From CAKUFA01 sp963646285 (GTDB lineage Bacteria > Bacillota > Clostridia > Christensenellales > Aristaeellaceae), in the NCBI GenBank assembly GCA_963646285.1, contig CAVIWF010000036.1:1-26407 (forward strand): DNA of 26,407 nt, written 5' to 3'. Shown here piece after piece: positions 1 through 7,800 of this stretch. Numbering within the stretch: the stretch's first letter is position 1; each line of letters starts with the position of its first letter. The notes under the pieces were generated by a model that worked only from the letters and a program-made list of their open reading frames with translations, was not told where the DNA came from and searched no databases. The position numbers and the translations under genes are program-made.

Positions 1-573
1 GTCGCACCCCCCACGGGGTGCGTGGATTGAAATCACGCAAATAAACCCCGTCCACCCGGTCGCTGTAGTCGCACCCCCCACGGGGTGCGTGGATTGAAAT
101 ATCGTGGAAGATGAATTTATTCCCAACATGTCAACGTCGCACCCCCCACGGGGTGCGTGGATTGAAATAGTTTGACAGCGATTTTTAGCCCAAACATTTT
201 AGTCGCACCCCCCACGGGGTGCGTGGATTGAAATCTCGGCTAGAATAAGATAGTAGGCTGCTTTTTCTCGTCGCACCCCCCACGGGGTGCGTGGATTGAA
301 ATTTTTGCGGTCAAATGGCCACACGTCAATCACTCCTGTCGCACCCCCCCACGGGGTGCGTGGATTGAAATATTGCTCAAGGTTTCCGGCACCAGCTTGG
401 CACCGGTCGCACCCCCCACGGGGTGCGTGGATTGAAATTGGACTCACCATCTATGAAGTTGGCGAACGGATCGTCGCACCCCCCACGGGGTGCGTGGATT
501 GAAATTGCCCTCGTACCTCCGGGGCGGGTTGTCGGTTAGCGTCGCACCCCCCACGGGGTGCGTGGATTGAAAT
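1..573 (+). CRISPR. CRISPR array, type I-C-like repeats (trailer-side end)
   Basis: Nine repeats lie at 1-33, 68-100, 136-168, 202-234, 270-302, 338-371, 406-438, 473-505 and 541-573, separated by eight unique spacers of 33-35 nt. The repeat is 33 nt, begins GTCGCACCCC, contains the inner palindrome CACCCC/GGGGTG and ends GGATTGAAAT. The repeat at 338-371 has seven instead of six Cs and is 34 nt. Length, palindrome and the ATTGAAAY 3' end match type I-C repeats, in which the end of the repeat becomes the crRNA 5' handle, so transcription should run left to right. The array starts exactly at the window edge, so leader, newer spacers and cas genes must lie to the left. No further repeat follows 573. 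The last repeat is identical to the others rather than degenerate. Subtype comes from repeat sequence alone. Confidence 0.97.
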
Positions 574-772
574 ACGAAAGCACTGAAACAGATGTGCAGG
601 GGCGCAGAAAGTCGGTGAAGCAGTGAAACAGAAAAAGTTGTCCCGATTGTTCCCTCGACAAAGGGAACCACGAAGAGTTATGATAGACTTGCGAAAATCG
701 GATAGGATACCAGATGGCGGGCGCGGATTCTTTCACCTCCTTGCCGCGCACGGGTATTCACCCTTTTTGTAG
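574..772. other. CRISPR trailer and non-coding stretch
   Basis: No convincing gene is visible between the last repeat and the DUF4417 gene. The stretch holds a perfect 7-bp hairpin (GTTCCCT at 649-655, AGGGAAC at 662-668) without a T-run, and two near copies of GCACTGAAACAG (about 577-590 and 618-632). Open frames crossing this part run into the CRISPR repeats and are not credible. It may be eroded mobile-element DNA. Confidence 0.5.
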
Positions 773-811
773 CGCTTAAGCCGTTTTGGGCAGGACGGCT
801 TGAGCGTTTTA
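773..811 (+). terminator. Intrinsic terminator after the CRISPR array
   Basis: A 12-bp stem, CGCTTAAGCCGT (773-784) with ACGGCTTGAGCG (795-806) including one G-T pair, is followed by TTTTATTT. It would end transcripts coming from the CRISPR side before the DUF4417 gene. Confidence 0.75.
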
Positions 812-849
812 TTTATGCCCATATTTTGATACGGGAGGAGCGAAACACC

Positions 850-1533
850 TTGCCACAGTACCGGCAGGATCGGAACTATGAAAACCTGAACAAGGTAATA
901 TTCCCCGGTGTGGGCGCTTATGATGTACCGCAGCTTCAGCCCGTTTATTGCGACACGGAAAACTGGTTGTCTTTCAACTATGCGAAAACCTGTACAGATC
1001 CAGAGGATCATGGGATACACTTTTTCGTTGATGATTATCAGTTTACGCGGTTATGGGCGCAACCGGATGCCTATATTGGGATGCTGTCAAGATTCGAGGC
1101 GATCATGACCCCGGATTTCAGCACGTACACAGACTTTCCAAAGGCGATCCAGATTTATAACCATTACCGAAAGCACTGGCTCGGTGCATATTGGCAATGG
1201 CATGGATTGACTGTCGTTCCCACGATAAGCTGGTCAGACGAGGAAAGCCTAAACTGGTGTTTTGATGGGGAACCCGTTGGCGGTACGGTGGCCGTTTCGG
1301 CGGTGGGTACCCAGATGGATGAAAGCGCAAAAGCATTATTCCGGCTCGGTTATACGGCGATGTTGGATCGCTTGAAACCGGAGTCGGTTATTTTTTACGG
1401 CGCAATTCCTGATGAATTCAAGGCGGAAAATGTGGTGAAGATTGCCGCCTATCAGGATAGATTAAAACAATATAACAGGCCAAAAGAAGGAAACCCGATG
1501 AAGGAAGGTGAATCATATGGGTGGACGCGGTAG
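850..1533 (+). CDS. DUF4417 domain protein (phage/mobile-element associated)
   Basis: This encodes a protein of about 227 residues recognisable as DUF4417 by FVDDYQFTRLW, TPDFSTYTDFP, a Q-I-Y-N-x-Y-R segment, LGAYWQ and the run PTISWSDEES followed by W-C-F-D-G. The family has no established biochemistry; members are commonly found in prophages and other mobile elements of Bacillota. I choose the TTG at 850 because GGGAGGAG (833-840) sits 9 nt upstream; the frame opens at another TTG at 826 that has no such site. The 3' end overlaps the next gene by 17 nt, consistent with co-transcription and translational coupling. It lies directly downstream of a terminator, and no strong promoter is visible. 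Family assignment is from recalled motifs; function is unknown. Confidence 0.8.
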   Translation: MPQYRQDRNYENLNKVIFPGVGAYDVPQLQPVYCDTENWLSFNYAKTCTDPEDHGIHFFVDDYQFTRLWAQPDAYIGMLSRFEAIMTPDFSTYTDFPKAIQIYNHYRKHWLGAYWQWHGLTVVPTISWSDEESLNWCFDGEPVGGTVAVSAVGTQMDESAKALFRLGYTAMLDRLKPESVIFYGAIPDEFKAENVVKIAAYQDRLKQYNRPKEGNPMKEGESYGWTR

Positions 1534-2359
1534 CCGGTATTCACGAACACGTGGTACCATGCCCTTGAAGGTGCAGTTAGGCGGCGTGCCTGTACAGCCC
1601 CAGCAGGACACGGACAACGATCAACAGACTACCCAAAGCCCCGTTGATGGAACACAACGGATTACAGACCCGCAGGACTTGTTGGAATTTTTCAAAAATG
1701 CCGATAACAAAGCGGCTGATGCGATGCTGGCCCAGTGGAGAGCCGAACCGTTGGATACCGACAACAGACAGCAGGACACGGATACACAGCGCTTTTTCAA
1801 CTACATAGGTTGGGCGGCTGAAACCCCGGAAGTGCTGACCGAAACACAGTATCAACAAGCCCTCCAGCAAGCGGGAAACCCGACACAGATATACCATACA
1901 GATGCCCCGTATGGAGGCGTAGGTGCGCGACAATTCGCAGCGCAGTATATGGGGAACGGGTACAATTTCTCCGGTGAACAGTACCGGCATTTCCTTTCCG
2001 GTGGTATTCATGGTGACGGGACGTATTTTGCAAGATCAGCAAGTAACTCCGCATCTTATGGTACAAGTCAGTTTAGAGGATTCCTAAACGGGAATGCGAA
2101 GGTGATCAATGAACACACTCTTGATTCCCGGTATCAGCAGGACGCAAAGAAGTACCCCGCGCTGGCGCGTGTATTGTCGCGTATGTCAAGCGGTTATGGA
2201 GGCGGCTGGGACGGTGTTAAGTCAGTGTATGCGGCTATGCTCGGGTACAACGTTATTGACGCTCCCCACCATGCCGGATATCTTGCCGTGTTGAACAGAA
2301 GCGCAACAACGGTATCCAGTAAGACAAAGAAAGCAACCTATGGTATGTCAAATTGGTAA
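1517..2359 (+). CDS. Phage-type protein, probable ADP-ribosyltransferase-like fold
   Basis: This encodes a 280-residue protein starting MGGRGSRYSR, an N-terminus I recognise from phage-encoded proteins located near portal and head genes. ATG 1517 follows AAGGAAGG (1501-1508); an in-frame GTG at 1508 is less likely. Residues 20-95 are a Gln/Thr/Asp-rich linker. The part from about residue 125 resembles a PARP-like fold: YHTD at 126-129 could supply the His of an H-Y-[E] triad, and GDGTYFARSASNSASYG (166-182) resembles the PARP signature G-x-G-x-Y-F-A-x(4)-S-A-x-Y. The C-terminus, with LGYNVID and LAVLNRSAT, matches a pattern I recall from the same phage family. The third catalytic residue is not obvious (E199 is one candidate). 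Activity is inference; this could be an inactive or structural relative. Confidence 0.6.
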   Translation: MGGRGSRYSRTRGTMPLKVQLGGVPVQPQQDTDNDQQTTQSPVDGTQRITDPQDLLEFFKNADNKAADAMLAQWRAEPLDTDNRQQDTDTQRFFNYIGWAAETPEVLTETQYQQALQQAGNPTQIYHTDAPYGGVGARQFAAQYMGNGYNFSGEQYRHFLSGGIHGDGTYFARSASNSASYGTSQFRGFLNGNAKVINEHTLDSRYQQDAKKYPALARVLSRMSSGYGGGWDGVKSVYAAMLGYNVIDAPHHAGYLAVLNRSATTVSSKTKKATYGMSNW

Positions 2360-2372
2360 GGAGGAAACCATT

Positions 2373-2519
2373 ATGGCGAAAGGATTCTGGGACGATTTCA
2401 ACAAGAAACAGAAAAAGATTATGGAGGAGCAGGAAAAAGCGAACAAGGGAAAGACCTATCCTCCGGTGAAAGTCGGAACTCGAACCCCGGTGAAGAAGAC
2501 CACAGCAAAAAAGAAATAA
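2373..2519 (+). CDS. Small basic phage-type protein, 48 aa
   Basis: A short frame begins MAKGFWDDFNKKQKK and ends in the Lys/Thr-rich tail VKKTTAKKK. TAAGGAGG overlaps the stop of the preceding gene and places a ribosome binding site about 8 nt before ATG 2373; the next gene-sized feature is a terminator just after the stop. That arrangement (strong Shine-Dalgarno site, tight spacing, terminator) argues for a real gene. I do not recognise a domain. The amphipathic, highly charged middle and the basic tail could suggest nucleic-acid or protein binding, but no function can be assigned. Confidence 0.65.
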   Translation: MAKGFWDDFNKKQKKIMEEQEKANKGKTYPPVKVGTRTPVKKTTAKKK

Positions 2520-2535
2520 GTTTTGATGTACTGAT

Positions 2536-2568
2536 AAAGCGCAACCCGAAAACGGGGATGCGCTTTTT
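2536..2568 (+). terminator. Intrinsic terminator ending the DUF4417/ART-like unit
   Basis: Stem AAAGCGCA (2536-2543) pairs with TGCGCTTT (2559-2566), extended by an inner CCC/GGG pairing, and is followed by a short T-run. It lies 17 nt after the stop of the small basic protein. Confidence 0.8.
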
Positions 2569-2595
2569 ATTATGCCTGGACAGGAGGTGAGGCGC

Positions 2596-2922
2596 ATGGG
2601 AGGACGAGGTTCACGATCCCGATTGAACCCGTATACATCGAGTAACACTGTATCGCCGCTCCAAACGGCAACGCAGACGCAGCAGATGACTGTGCAGCTG
2701 CAAAATGTTACGCAACAGCAGGTAACGGCAACGACTGATGATGATTACCACATTGCAACAGCTCAAGATGAGGCGGCGATCATGGCGGTAAATGCAGCAT
2801 ATGATCGGGCGATGCGAGCAGCGCAGATGGATTATATCAGTCCGACACAACAGGCTAACGGTTACGCTTTTTCCCAGAACATGAACCATGATCTTGTTTT
2901 GAATGGAGCAAACGAAAAATGA
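2596..2922 (+). pseudogene. 3'-truncated second MGGRGSR-type phage protein
   Basis: The frame opens MGGRGSRSRLNPYTSS at ATG 2596 behind a strong AGGAGGTGA (2582-2590) and stops after 108 residues. It shares the MGGRGSR start and Gln/Thr-rich linker with the upstream gene, then has DYISPTQQANGYAFSQN. In full-length phage relatives, as I recall them, this motif is followed by a longer domain. Here the frame stops a dozen or so residues later (GANEK), at a point where the opposite strand becomes a different gene fragment, so the C-terminal domain appears to have been lost by recombination. The intact ribosome binding site means a short product could still be made. Confidence 0.6.
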
Positions 2923-3722
2923 CCCTTGACATCCCCATCCCTCTGTGCTGCATTCACCTCAGAGGGGCTGTACCCCGGATCGGTTTCGGACGTACAGTAC
3001 TCGGCTTGTACAGAGTACGCCGTGGCAAGGCCTCTCTTTTTGTTGCTCTTGTACATGGTCTGCACCTGCAAGTCGTGTTTTTTATGGATCATGTACGTCA
3101 CGGTCGTTGTTCTGTTGCCCTGCTCCCGTACAAATACGATGGCATCATGCCCCTCGTATTCTTCGGCGTTAAGTCTCGTTGCGTTCTTCACAAATTCAGG
3201 AATGTCCAGCAGATCCTCCACCGTAATGGCCGACTGTCCCCTCAGGTTCCCGCTTGCCTCGCTGCCGTGGGATTCTGCAATCTTCCGCACCTCATCTGCG
3301 TGCAGTGTCAGATTGTCATCCTCCACATCCAGCCCCGTTGCTTCCTCGATGGCAGCGGCCAGCACCTCGTCAACCTTCCCGAAGTACAGCTTGCCCTTGA
3401 AGCTGTTGTCCGTCAGGACTTTGTTGATGAAGTTCATCCCCTGCACCCTGCCGGTGTACACCTCAATGCTTTTGCTGTCCTTCCGGTTCTCCAGCTCGTG
3501 CTCCGTGTACTCTTTCAGCGAAAACGCATTTTGATCATTTTTTTCATTGTATTTTGCAATGGATGCCAGTACACTAGCTACAGAAGAGGTTGTTGTGGCC
3601 AGAGGCTCGGACGTTGTCTCCTCATTAGGTTGAGCTGCAACAACCTTTCCTTTTTTGTTTGCAAGCACTGCATCATGGGAATAATAGGGATAGCTGATAA
3701 CAAAATTGATGGTAGATCATCA
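2862..3722 (-). pseudogene. Inverted fragment of a large phage protein with a possible BECR-type nuclease tail
   Basis: An open minus-strand frame of about 285 codons runs from two stop codons near 3722 to a stop at 2862. The only plausible starts (for example GTG 3668) have no ribosome binding site, and the reading continues upstream as coherent protein (VISYPYYSHDAVLANKK), so the 5' end is missing. The C-terminal half has a Glu/Ser-His-Gly region (RKIAESHGSEASGNLRGQ), then SAITVEDLLDIPEFV, DAIVFVRE, TYMIHKKHDLQVQTMYK and TSETDPGYSPS. That order resembles PBECR-type (phage Barnase-EndoU-ColicinE5/D-RelE-like) nuclease tails of phage MuF-like polyproteins. The last 20 or so residues are read from the antisense of the truncated MGGRGSR gene and are probably junction artefact. 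The plus-strand frame over the same bases is a shadow. Domain call is moderate. Confidence 0.5.
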
Positions 3723-3759
3723 TTTATGCGTTTGCCGTACCACACGAAGTTATTCTTCC

Positions 3760-3788
3760 TTGCATCCCTCCCCTTTGTGCGGTATACT
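3760..3788 (+). promoter_or_regulatory. Promoter of the aminopeptidase-amidohydrolase unit
   Basis: TTGCAT (3760-3765), a 17-nt spacer and TATACT (3783-3788) form a strong housekeeping-type promoter ending 26 nt before ATG 3815. It lies just outside the phage-like segment and so helps mark that segment's right limit. Confidence 0.8.
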
Positions 3789-3814
3789 CAAGGGGAATAA
3801 GGAGGATATTGCCC

Positions 3815-5116
3815 ATGGACGTACAATCTTTTTTTGACTTTGTGGCTGCCTCTCCCAGTGCGTTTCATGCCTGCAAGGAGGCCTGCTGTCAGCTTGCCCG
3901 GGCGGGGTTTGTGCCCCTGAACGAATACGAACCCTGGGTGGTAAAGCCCGGCGGAAAATATTATGTGACCCGGAACTTGTCTTCCGTAATCGCCTTCCGT
4001 GTGCCCAAGACAGGGCTCGCCCCCTTCCAGATCGTGGCATCCCACAGCGACTCTCCTGTTTTTAAGCTGAAGCCCAAGGCGGAGGAAGCCAAGCTGGATC
4101 ACTATGTGCGGCTGAATGTGGAAAAGTACGGCGGCATGATCATGTCCACCTGGCTGGATCGCCCCCTGTCCATTGCGGGCAGAGCACTGGTGAAAATGGA
4201 CGGCCATGTGCAGACCATGATGGTGGATCTGGCGCGGGATGCGGTGATGATCCCCAACATGCCCATCCACTTTAACCGGGACATTAACGACGGCTTCAAG
4301 TTTGATCCCCAGGTGGATCTGCTGCCCCTGTACGGGGATGAAACCTCCGAAGGCGGCCTGGAAGAAGAAATCGCCCAGATGTGCGGCGTAGACAAGAAGG
4401 ACGTGGTTGCATCGGATCTTTTTCTGTACAACCGGATGCCCGGCACCCAGTGGGGCGCCAAAGGGGAATTCATCTCCTGCCCCCGCATTGACGATTTGGA
4501 GTGCGCCTTTACTTCCCTCACAGCCTTCATCAATGCCGAGAAGCATGGCAACACCGCTGTGTATGCCCTCTTTGATAATGAGGAAGTGGGCAGCCGCACC
4601 AAGCAGGGTGCGGACAGCAGCTTCCTGACAGATGTGCTCTTCCGCCTTTGCGCCGCCTTGGGTGCAGGCGATGCTGACACCCGGAAGATGATCGCCGGCA
4701 GCTTCATGGTCTCCGCCGATAACGCCCATGCGGTGCATCCCAATCATCCTGAAAAGTATGATGCAGATAACCGGACGTGGATGAACGGCGGCGTGGTCAT
4801 CAAGCACAACGCCAATCAGGCCTATACCACCGATGCCGTGTCCGATGCGTTGTTTACCTGCATCTGCGAAAAGGCCAAGGTGCCGGTGCAGCACTTCTCC
4901 AACCTGTCCAACCTGGCAGGTGGCTCAACGTTGGGGAACATTGCCAACACCCACATTTCCATCAACACAGTGGATATTGGTCTGGCGCAGTTGGCCATGC
5001 ATTCTTCCTATGAAACGGCAGGGGCAAGGGATCTTACCTACATGATCGATGCCCTCCGCAAGTTCTACGAAACCACCATTCACTTCCAGATGGATGGGAT
5101 GTTCACACTGGCATAA
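3815..5116 (+). CDS. apeB: M18 family aminopeptidase
   Basis: This encodes a 433-residue cytosolic zinc aminopeptidase of the M18 (aspartyl aminopeptidase) family, which removes N-terminal, often acidic, residues from peptides. The di-metal motifs are in order: SHSDSP (His77, Asp79), RIDDLEC (Asp226/227), DNEEVGS (catalytic/metal Glu256-Glu257), SADNAHAVHPN (Asp302) and a C-terminal NTHISINTVDIG His. Length matches the family. ATG 3815 follows AAGGAGGA (3799-3806); a TTG two codons earlier is unlikely. It is the first gene of a two-gene unit, with 14 nt to the amidohydrolase, under a strong promoter. All metal ligands appear intact, so it should be active. True substrate preference cannot be read from sequence. 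Confidence 0.95.
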   Translation: MDVQSFFDFVAASPSAFHACKEACCQLARAGFVPLNEYEPWVVKPGGKYYVTRNLSSVIAFRVPKTGLAPFQIVASHSDSPVFKLKPKAEEAKLDHYVRLNVEKYGGMIMSTWLDRPLSIAGRALVKMDGHVQTMMVDLARDAVMIPNMPIHFNRDINDGFKFDPQVDLLPLYGDETSEGGLEEEIAQMCGVDKKDVVASDLFLYNRMPGTQWGAKGEFISCPRIDDLECAFTSLTAFINAEKHGNTAVYALFDNEEVGSRTKQGADSSFLTDVLFRLCAALGAGDADTRKMIAGSFMVSADNAHAVHPNHPEKYDADNRTWMNGGVVIKHNANQAYTTDAVSDALFTCICEKAKVPVQHFSNLSNLAGGSTLGNIANTHISINTVDIGLAQLAMHSSYETAGARDLTYMIDALRKFYETTIHFQMDGMFTLA

Positions 5117-5130
5117 AGGAGCTGATTTCC

Positions 5131-6285
5131 ATGATTCTCATCAAAGGCGGTTTGGTCAAACCCATTGCATTCCCGGATATTGAAAACGGCGAAGTGCTCA
5201 TGGACGGCGGCAAAATCCTGGCCGTGGGTCAGAACCTGTCTGTGCCCGAAGGTACGGAAGTGGTGGATGCCACCGGCTGTCTGGTGACCCCCGGTCTGGT
5301 GGAAGCCCACTGCCACGTGGGTCTGGACGGGGAATCCGTCCGCTGGGAAGGCTCGGACGTGAACGAAGCCATTGATCCCGTGACCCCTGAAATGCGGGGA
5401 CTGGATGGCTTTAATCCCCAGGATGAGGGCGTTCGCAATGCTCTGGCCGGGGGTATTACCACGGCAGTGACGGGCCCCGGCTCTGCCAATGTAATCGGCG
5501 GCACCTTCTGCGCCCTGAAGCTGAAGGGGGAAAGCGTGGATGAAATGGTGCTCCGTGACCCGGTGGCCATGAAGATCGCCTTTGGCGAAAACCCCAAGGG
5601 CTGCTATGGGCAAAAGGGCAAGGAGCCCCAAACCCGCATGGGCGTGGCTGCCTTGCTGCGCACCACCCTGACGAAGGCCTTCCGCTATGCTGAAGAAATT
5701 GACGAAGCAGAAACGGACAGCACCAAGAAACGTCCCTATGATCCCAAGCTGGAAGCCCTGCTGCCGGTGGTGCGCCATCAGATTCCCCTGAAGGCTCACG
5801 CTCATCAGGCCAATGACATCATCACTGCCATCCGCATTGCCAGGGAATTTGATTTGGACATTACCCTGGATCACTGCACGGATGGGGAGCTGATCGTCCC
5901 CCAGCTGCTGAAGGCAGGGAAGCCGGTGCTGGTAGGTCCCAGTCTGGGTTCCAAGAGCAAGTTTGAATTGAAGAACAAGTCCTTCACCACCCCCGGCATT
6001 TTGGATGCTGCCGGTTTGCAGGTGTGCATCATTACCGATGCGCCGGTGATTCCCCTCCACTACCTGCCCCTGTGCGCCGGTCTTGCCGTGAAGGAGGGCA
6101 TGAAGGAAGAATCCGCCTGGCGTGCCATTACCCTGAACGCCGCCAAAGCCGCCGGCATTGCAGACCGGGTCGGTTCCTTGGAAGCCGGCAAGGATGCGGA
6201 TGTGGTCATCTTTGAGGGCAATCCGCTGCGGGATATTCAGGCAAGGGTTCGCCGGGTGTATGTGAACGGCGAAGTGGCGGTGTAA
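5131..6285 (+). CDS. Metal-dependent amidohydrolase (imidazolonepropionase-like)
   Basis: This encodes a 384-residue cytosolic amidohydrolase-superfamily enzyme. Visible landmarks are an N-terminal beta-sandwich half, the HxH metal motif in VEAHCHVG (His60, His62) that opens the TIM barrel, KAHAHQA (His223, His225), LDHCTDG (His248), ITDAPV (Asp303, the conserved metal Asp) and the closing beta-sandwich with SLEAGKDADVVIF and RVYVNGEV. It belongs to the broad imidazolonepropionase/dipeptidase-like group seen in anaerobes; the substrate is unknown. ATG 5131 is preceded by AAAGGAGC. Coupling with an M18 aminopeptidase suggests a peptide or amino-acid derivative as substrate, which is inference. 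A terminator follows at 6296. Confidence 0.88.
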   Translation: MILIKGGLVKPIAFPDIENGEVLMDGGKILAVGQNLSVPEGTEVVDATGCLVTPGLVEAHCHVGLDGESVRWEGSDVNEAIDPVTPEMRGLDGFNPQDEGVRNALAGGITTAVTGPGSANVIGGTFCALKLKGESVDEMVLRDPVAMKIAFGENPKGCYGQKGKEPQTRMGVAALLRTTLTKAFRYAEEIDEAETDSTKKRPYDPKLEALLPVVRHQIPLKAHAHQANDIITAIRIAREFDLDITLDHCTDGELIVPQLLKAGKPVLVGPSLGSKSKFELKNKSFTTPGILDAAGLQVCIITDAPVIPLHYLPLCAGLAVKEGMKEESAWRAITLNAAKAAGIADRVGSLEAGKDADVVIFEGNPLRDIQARVRRVYVNGEVAV

Positions 6286-6295
6286 ACTTCTTTCA

Positions 6296-6322
6296 AAAGG
6301 TCGGGATGGTCCCGGCCTTTTT
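6296..6322 (+). terminator. Terminator of the aminopeptidase-amidohydrolase unit
   Basis: Stem AAAGGTCGGG (6296-6305) pairs with CCCGGCCTTT (6311-6320) with one G-T pair, and the T-run begins within the stem. It is 11 nt after the amidohydrolase stop. Confidence 0.88.
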
Positions 6323-6332
6323 GCTTGCAATG

Positions 6333-6364
6333 AAAAAGGAGCCTGCCTTCACAGCAGACTCCTT
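6333..6364 (-). terminator. Terminator of scfB
   Basis: On the minus strand, AAGGAGTCTGC pairs with GCAGGCTCCTT (plus positions 6336-6346 and 6354-6364, one mismatch) and runs into TTTTTC. It sits 5 nt beyond the scfB stop, back to back with the convergent terminator at 6296. Confidence 0.85.
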
Positions 6365-6368
6365 CTTT

Positions 6369-7727
6369 TTATTCCATTTCCGCAGGATGTTCCTTGGCGT
6401 AGATGGCCATGGCGCATTCCAGACGCTTCCGCTCCATCTGGCATTCCATGTCATAGGGCTGGGAAATATCCCCGTGGAAGGCCTGAGCGTTGGCAGCACA
6501 GCCGCCGGAGCAGAAGAACCGTGCCCAGCAGTCCCGGCACTTTTCCTTGTGCAGCACGTGGTTGTTGGCAAACTTCTTCTGAATATCCCGGTCAAAGGTA
6601 CCATCCAGCACGCTGCCCATGCGGTAACCTTCCCGGCCTACGAACTGGTGGCAGGGATAAATATCCCCGTCCGGGGTCACGGCCACATACTCGTTGCCGG
6701 CACCGCAGCCAGTCAGCCGCTTCCGCAGGCAGGGGCCGCCAGCCAGGTCAATCATGAAGTGGAAGAAGTTGAACCACTTGCCGTTGGCGCGCCGATCCAG
6801 ATAAATCTGTGCCAGCCGGTCATACTCTGCCTTAATGGCAGGCAGGTCTTCTTCCTTCAGGGCATACTCCACGCTGGGATCGGTTACCACAGGCTCAATG
6901 GACAGCTGCTCGAAGCCTTCATCTGCCAGATAGAGCACATCGTTGCCGAAGTCCTTGTTGTAGCCGGTAAAGGTACCACGGACGTAGTACTCCTTATCCC
7001 CCCGCTTTTCGGCAAACTTCTTGGCCTTTTCCACAATGAGCTGATAGCTGCCCTTGCCGTTGACGGTGGGGCGCATCCGGTCGTGGACTTCCGGCCGGCC
7101 ATCAATGGAAATGACCACATTGCCCATTTCCTTGTTCAGGAAATCCATGATTTCATCGTTCATCAGCACGCAGTTGGTGGTGATGGTGAACTTGAACTTC
7201 TTGTGCTTTTCCTTTTCGATGGAGCGGCCGTATTCCACCAGCCGCTTCACCACGGGGAAATTCATCAGCGGTTCGCCGCCGAAGAAGTCCACCTCCAGGT
7301 GCTCCCGCTTGCCGCTCTTTTCCACCAGCCAGTCCAGGGCTGCCTTGCCCACCTCGTAGGGCAGCAGCTTCCGCTCACCCATGCAGAAATCGCCGGTGGC
7401 GGCAAAGCAGTACTTGCAGCGCAGGTTGCAGTCATGGGCGGCATGGAGGCACAGGGCCTTGACCACGCCGGGCTCATTCAGCTTCACATCTGCATAGTCA
7501 TCGGGCGTGTTCAGGGCGCCCAGCTCTTCCAGCTGACGCACCTCCTCAATGACCTCCTGCAGCTCAGCTGCATCATACTTTTCCTTCAGCTGAGAAACAA
7601 TCTCCTCCGGTGTATGATCGTTCCACAGGTTCAGCACATCGTAAGCCATGTCATCCAGCGCATGCACAGCGCCGCTGCCTACATCCAGCATCATGGGCTG
7701 CCCAACAGCCTTGAACGTATGAATCAA
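6369..7727 (-). CDS. scfB: Radical-SAM SCIFF peptide maturase
   Basis: This encodes a 452-residue radical S-adenosylmethionine/SPASM enzyme that installs Cys-to-Thr thioether links in the SCIFF peptide encoded just upstream. Residues 1-75 form the RiPP-recognition-like N-terminal domain (MMLDVGSGAVHALDD). The radical-SAM cluster motif CNLRCKYC uses Cys100, Cys104 and Cys107, followed by DFFGGEPL. The SPASM region carries the auxiliary-cluster cysteines (GCGAGNEY, IYPCHQF, CRDCWARFFCSGGCAAN). Length and all cysteine motifs are as expected for ScfB. The start is TTG 7727, supported by GAGGAGG at 7735-7741. It is read from the scfA promoter through an intergenic hairpin at 7801-7831. The chemistry is known for the family; it is not tested here. 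Confidence 0.96.
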   Translation of the reverse strand: MIHTFKAVGQPMMLDVGSGAVHALDDMAYDVLNLWNDHTPEEIVSQLKEKYDAAELQEVIEEVRQLEELGALNTPDDYADVKLNEPGVVKALCLHAAHDCNLRCKYCFAATGDFCMGERKLLPYEVGKAALDWLVEKSGKREHLEVDFFGGEPLMNFPVVKRLVEYGRSIEKEKHKKFKFTITTNCVLMNDEIMDFLNKEMGNVVISIDGRPEVHDRMRPTVNGKGSYQLIVEKAKKFAEKRGDKEYYVRGTFTGYNKDFGNDVLYLADEGFEQLSIEPVVTDPSVEYALKEEDLPAIKAEYDRLAQIYLDRRANGKWFNFFHFMIDLAGGPCLRKRLTGCGAGNEYVAVTPDGDIYPCHQFVGREGYRMGSVLDGTFDRDIQKKFANNHVLHKEKCRDCWARFFCSGGCAANAQAFHGDISQPYDMECQMERKRLECAMAIYAKEHPAEME

Positions 7728-7800
7728 GTCGGATCCTCCTCGTGGTATCAGGGGAAGCAGTCTTTGCTCCCCGGGGCTTGCAAAAGGGAAATGACGCCAT

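Noticed and set aside
199..751. Short open frames across the CRISPR array
   Set aside because: Their translations simply repeat the CRISPR repeat (for example ISIHAPRGG on one strand), so they are not genes.
2919..3800. Plus-strand frame of 293 codons
   Set aside because: The minus strand gives a coherent phage-type protein with recognisable motifs, whereas the plus-strand translation is Cys/Leu-rich without family features.
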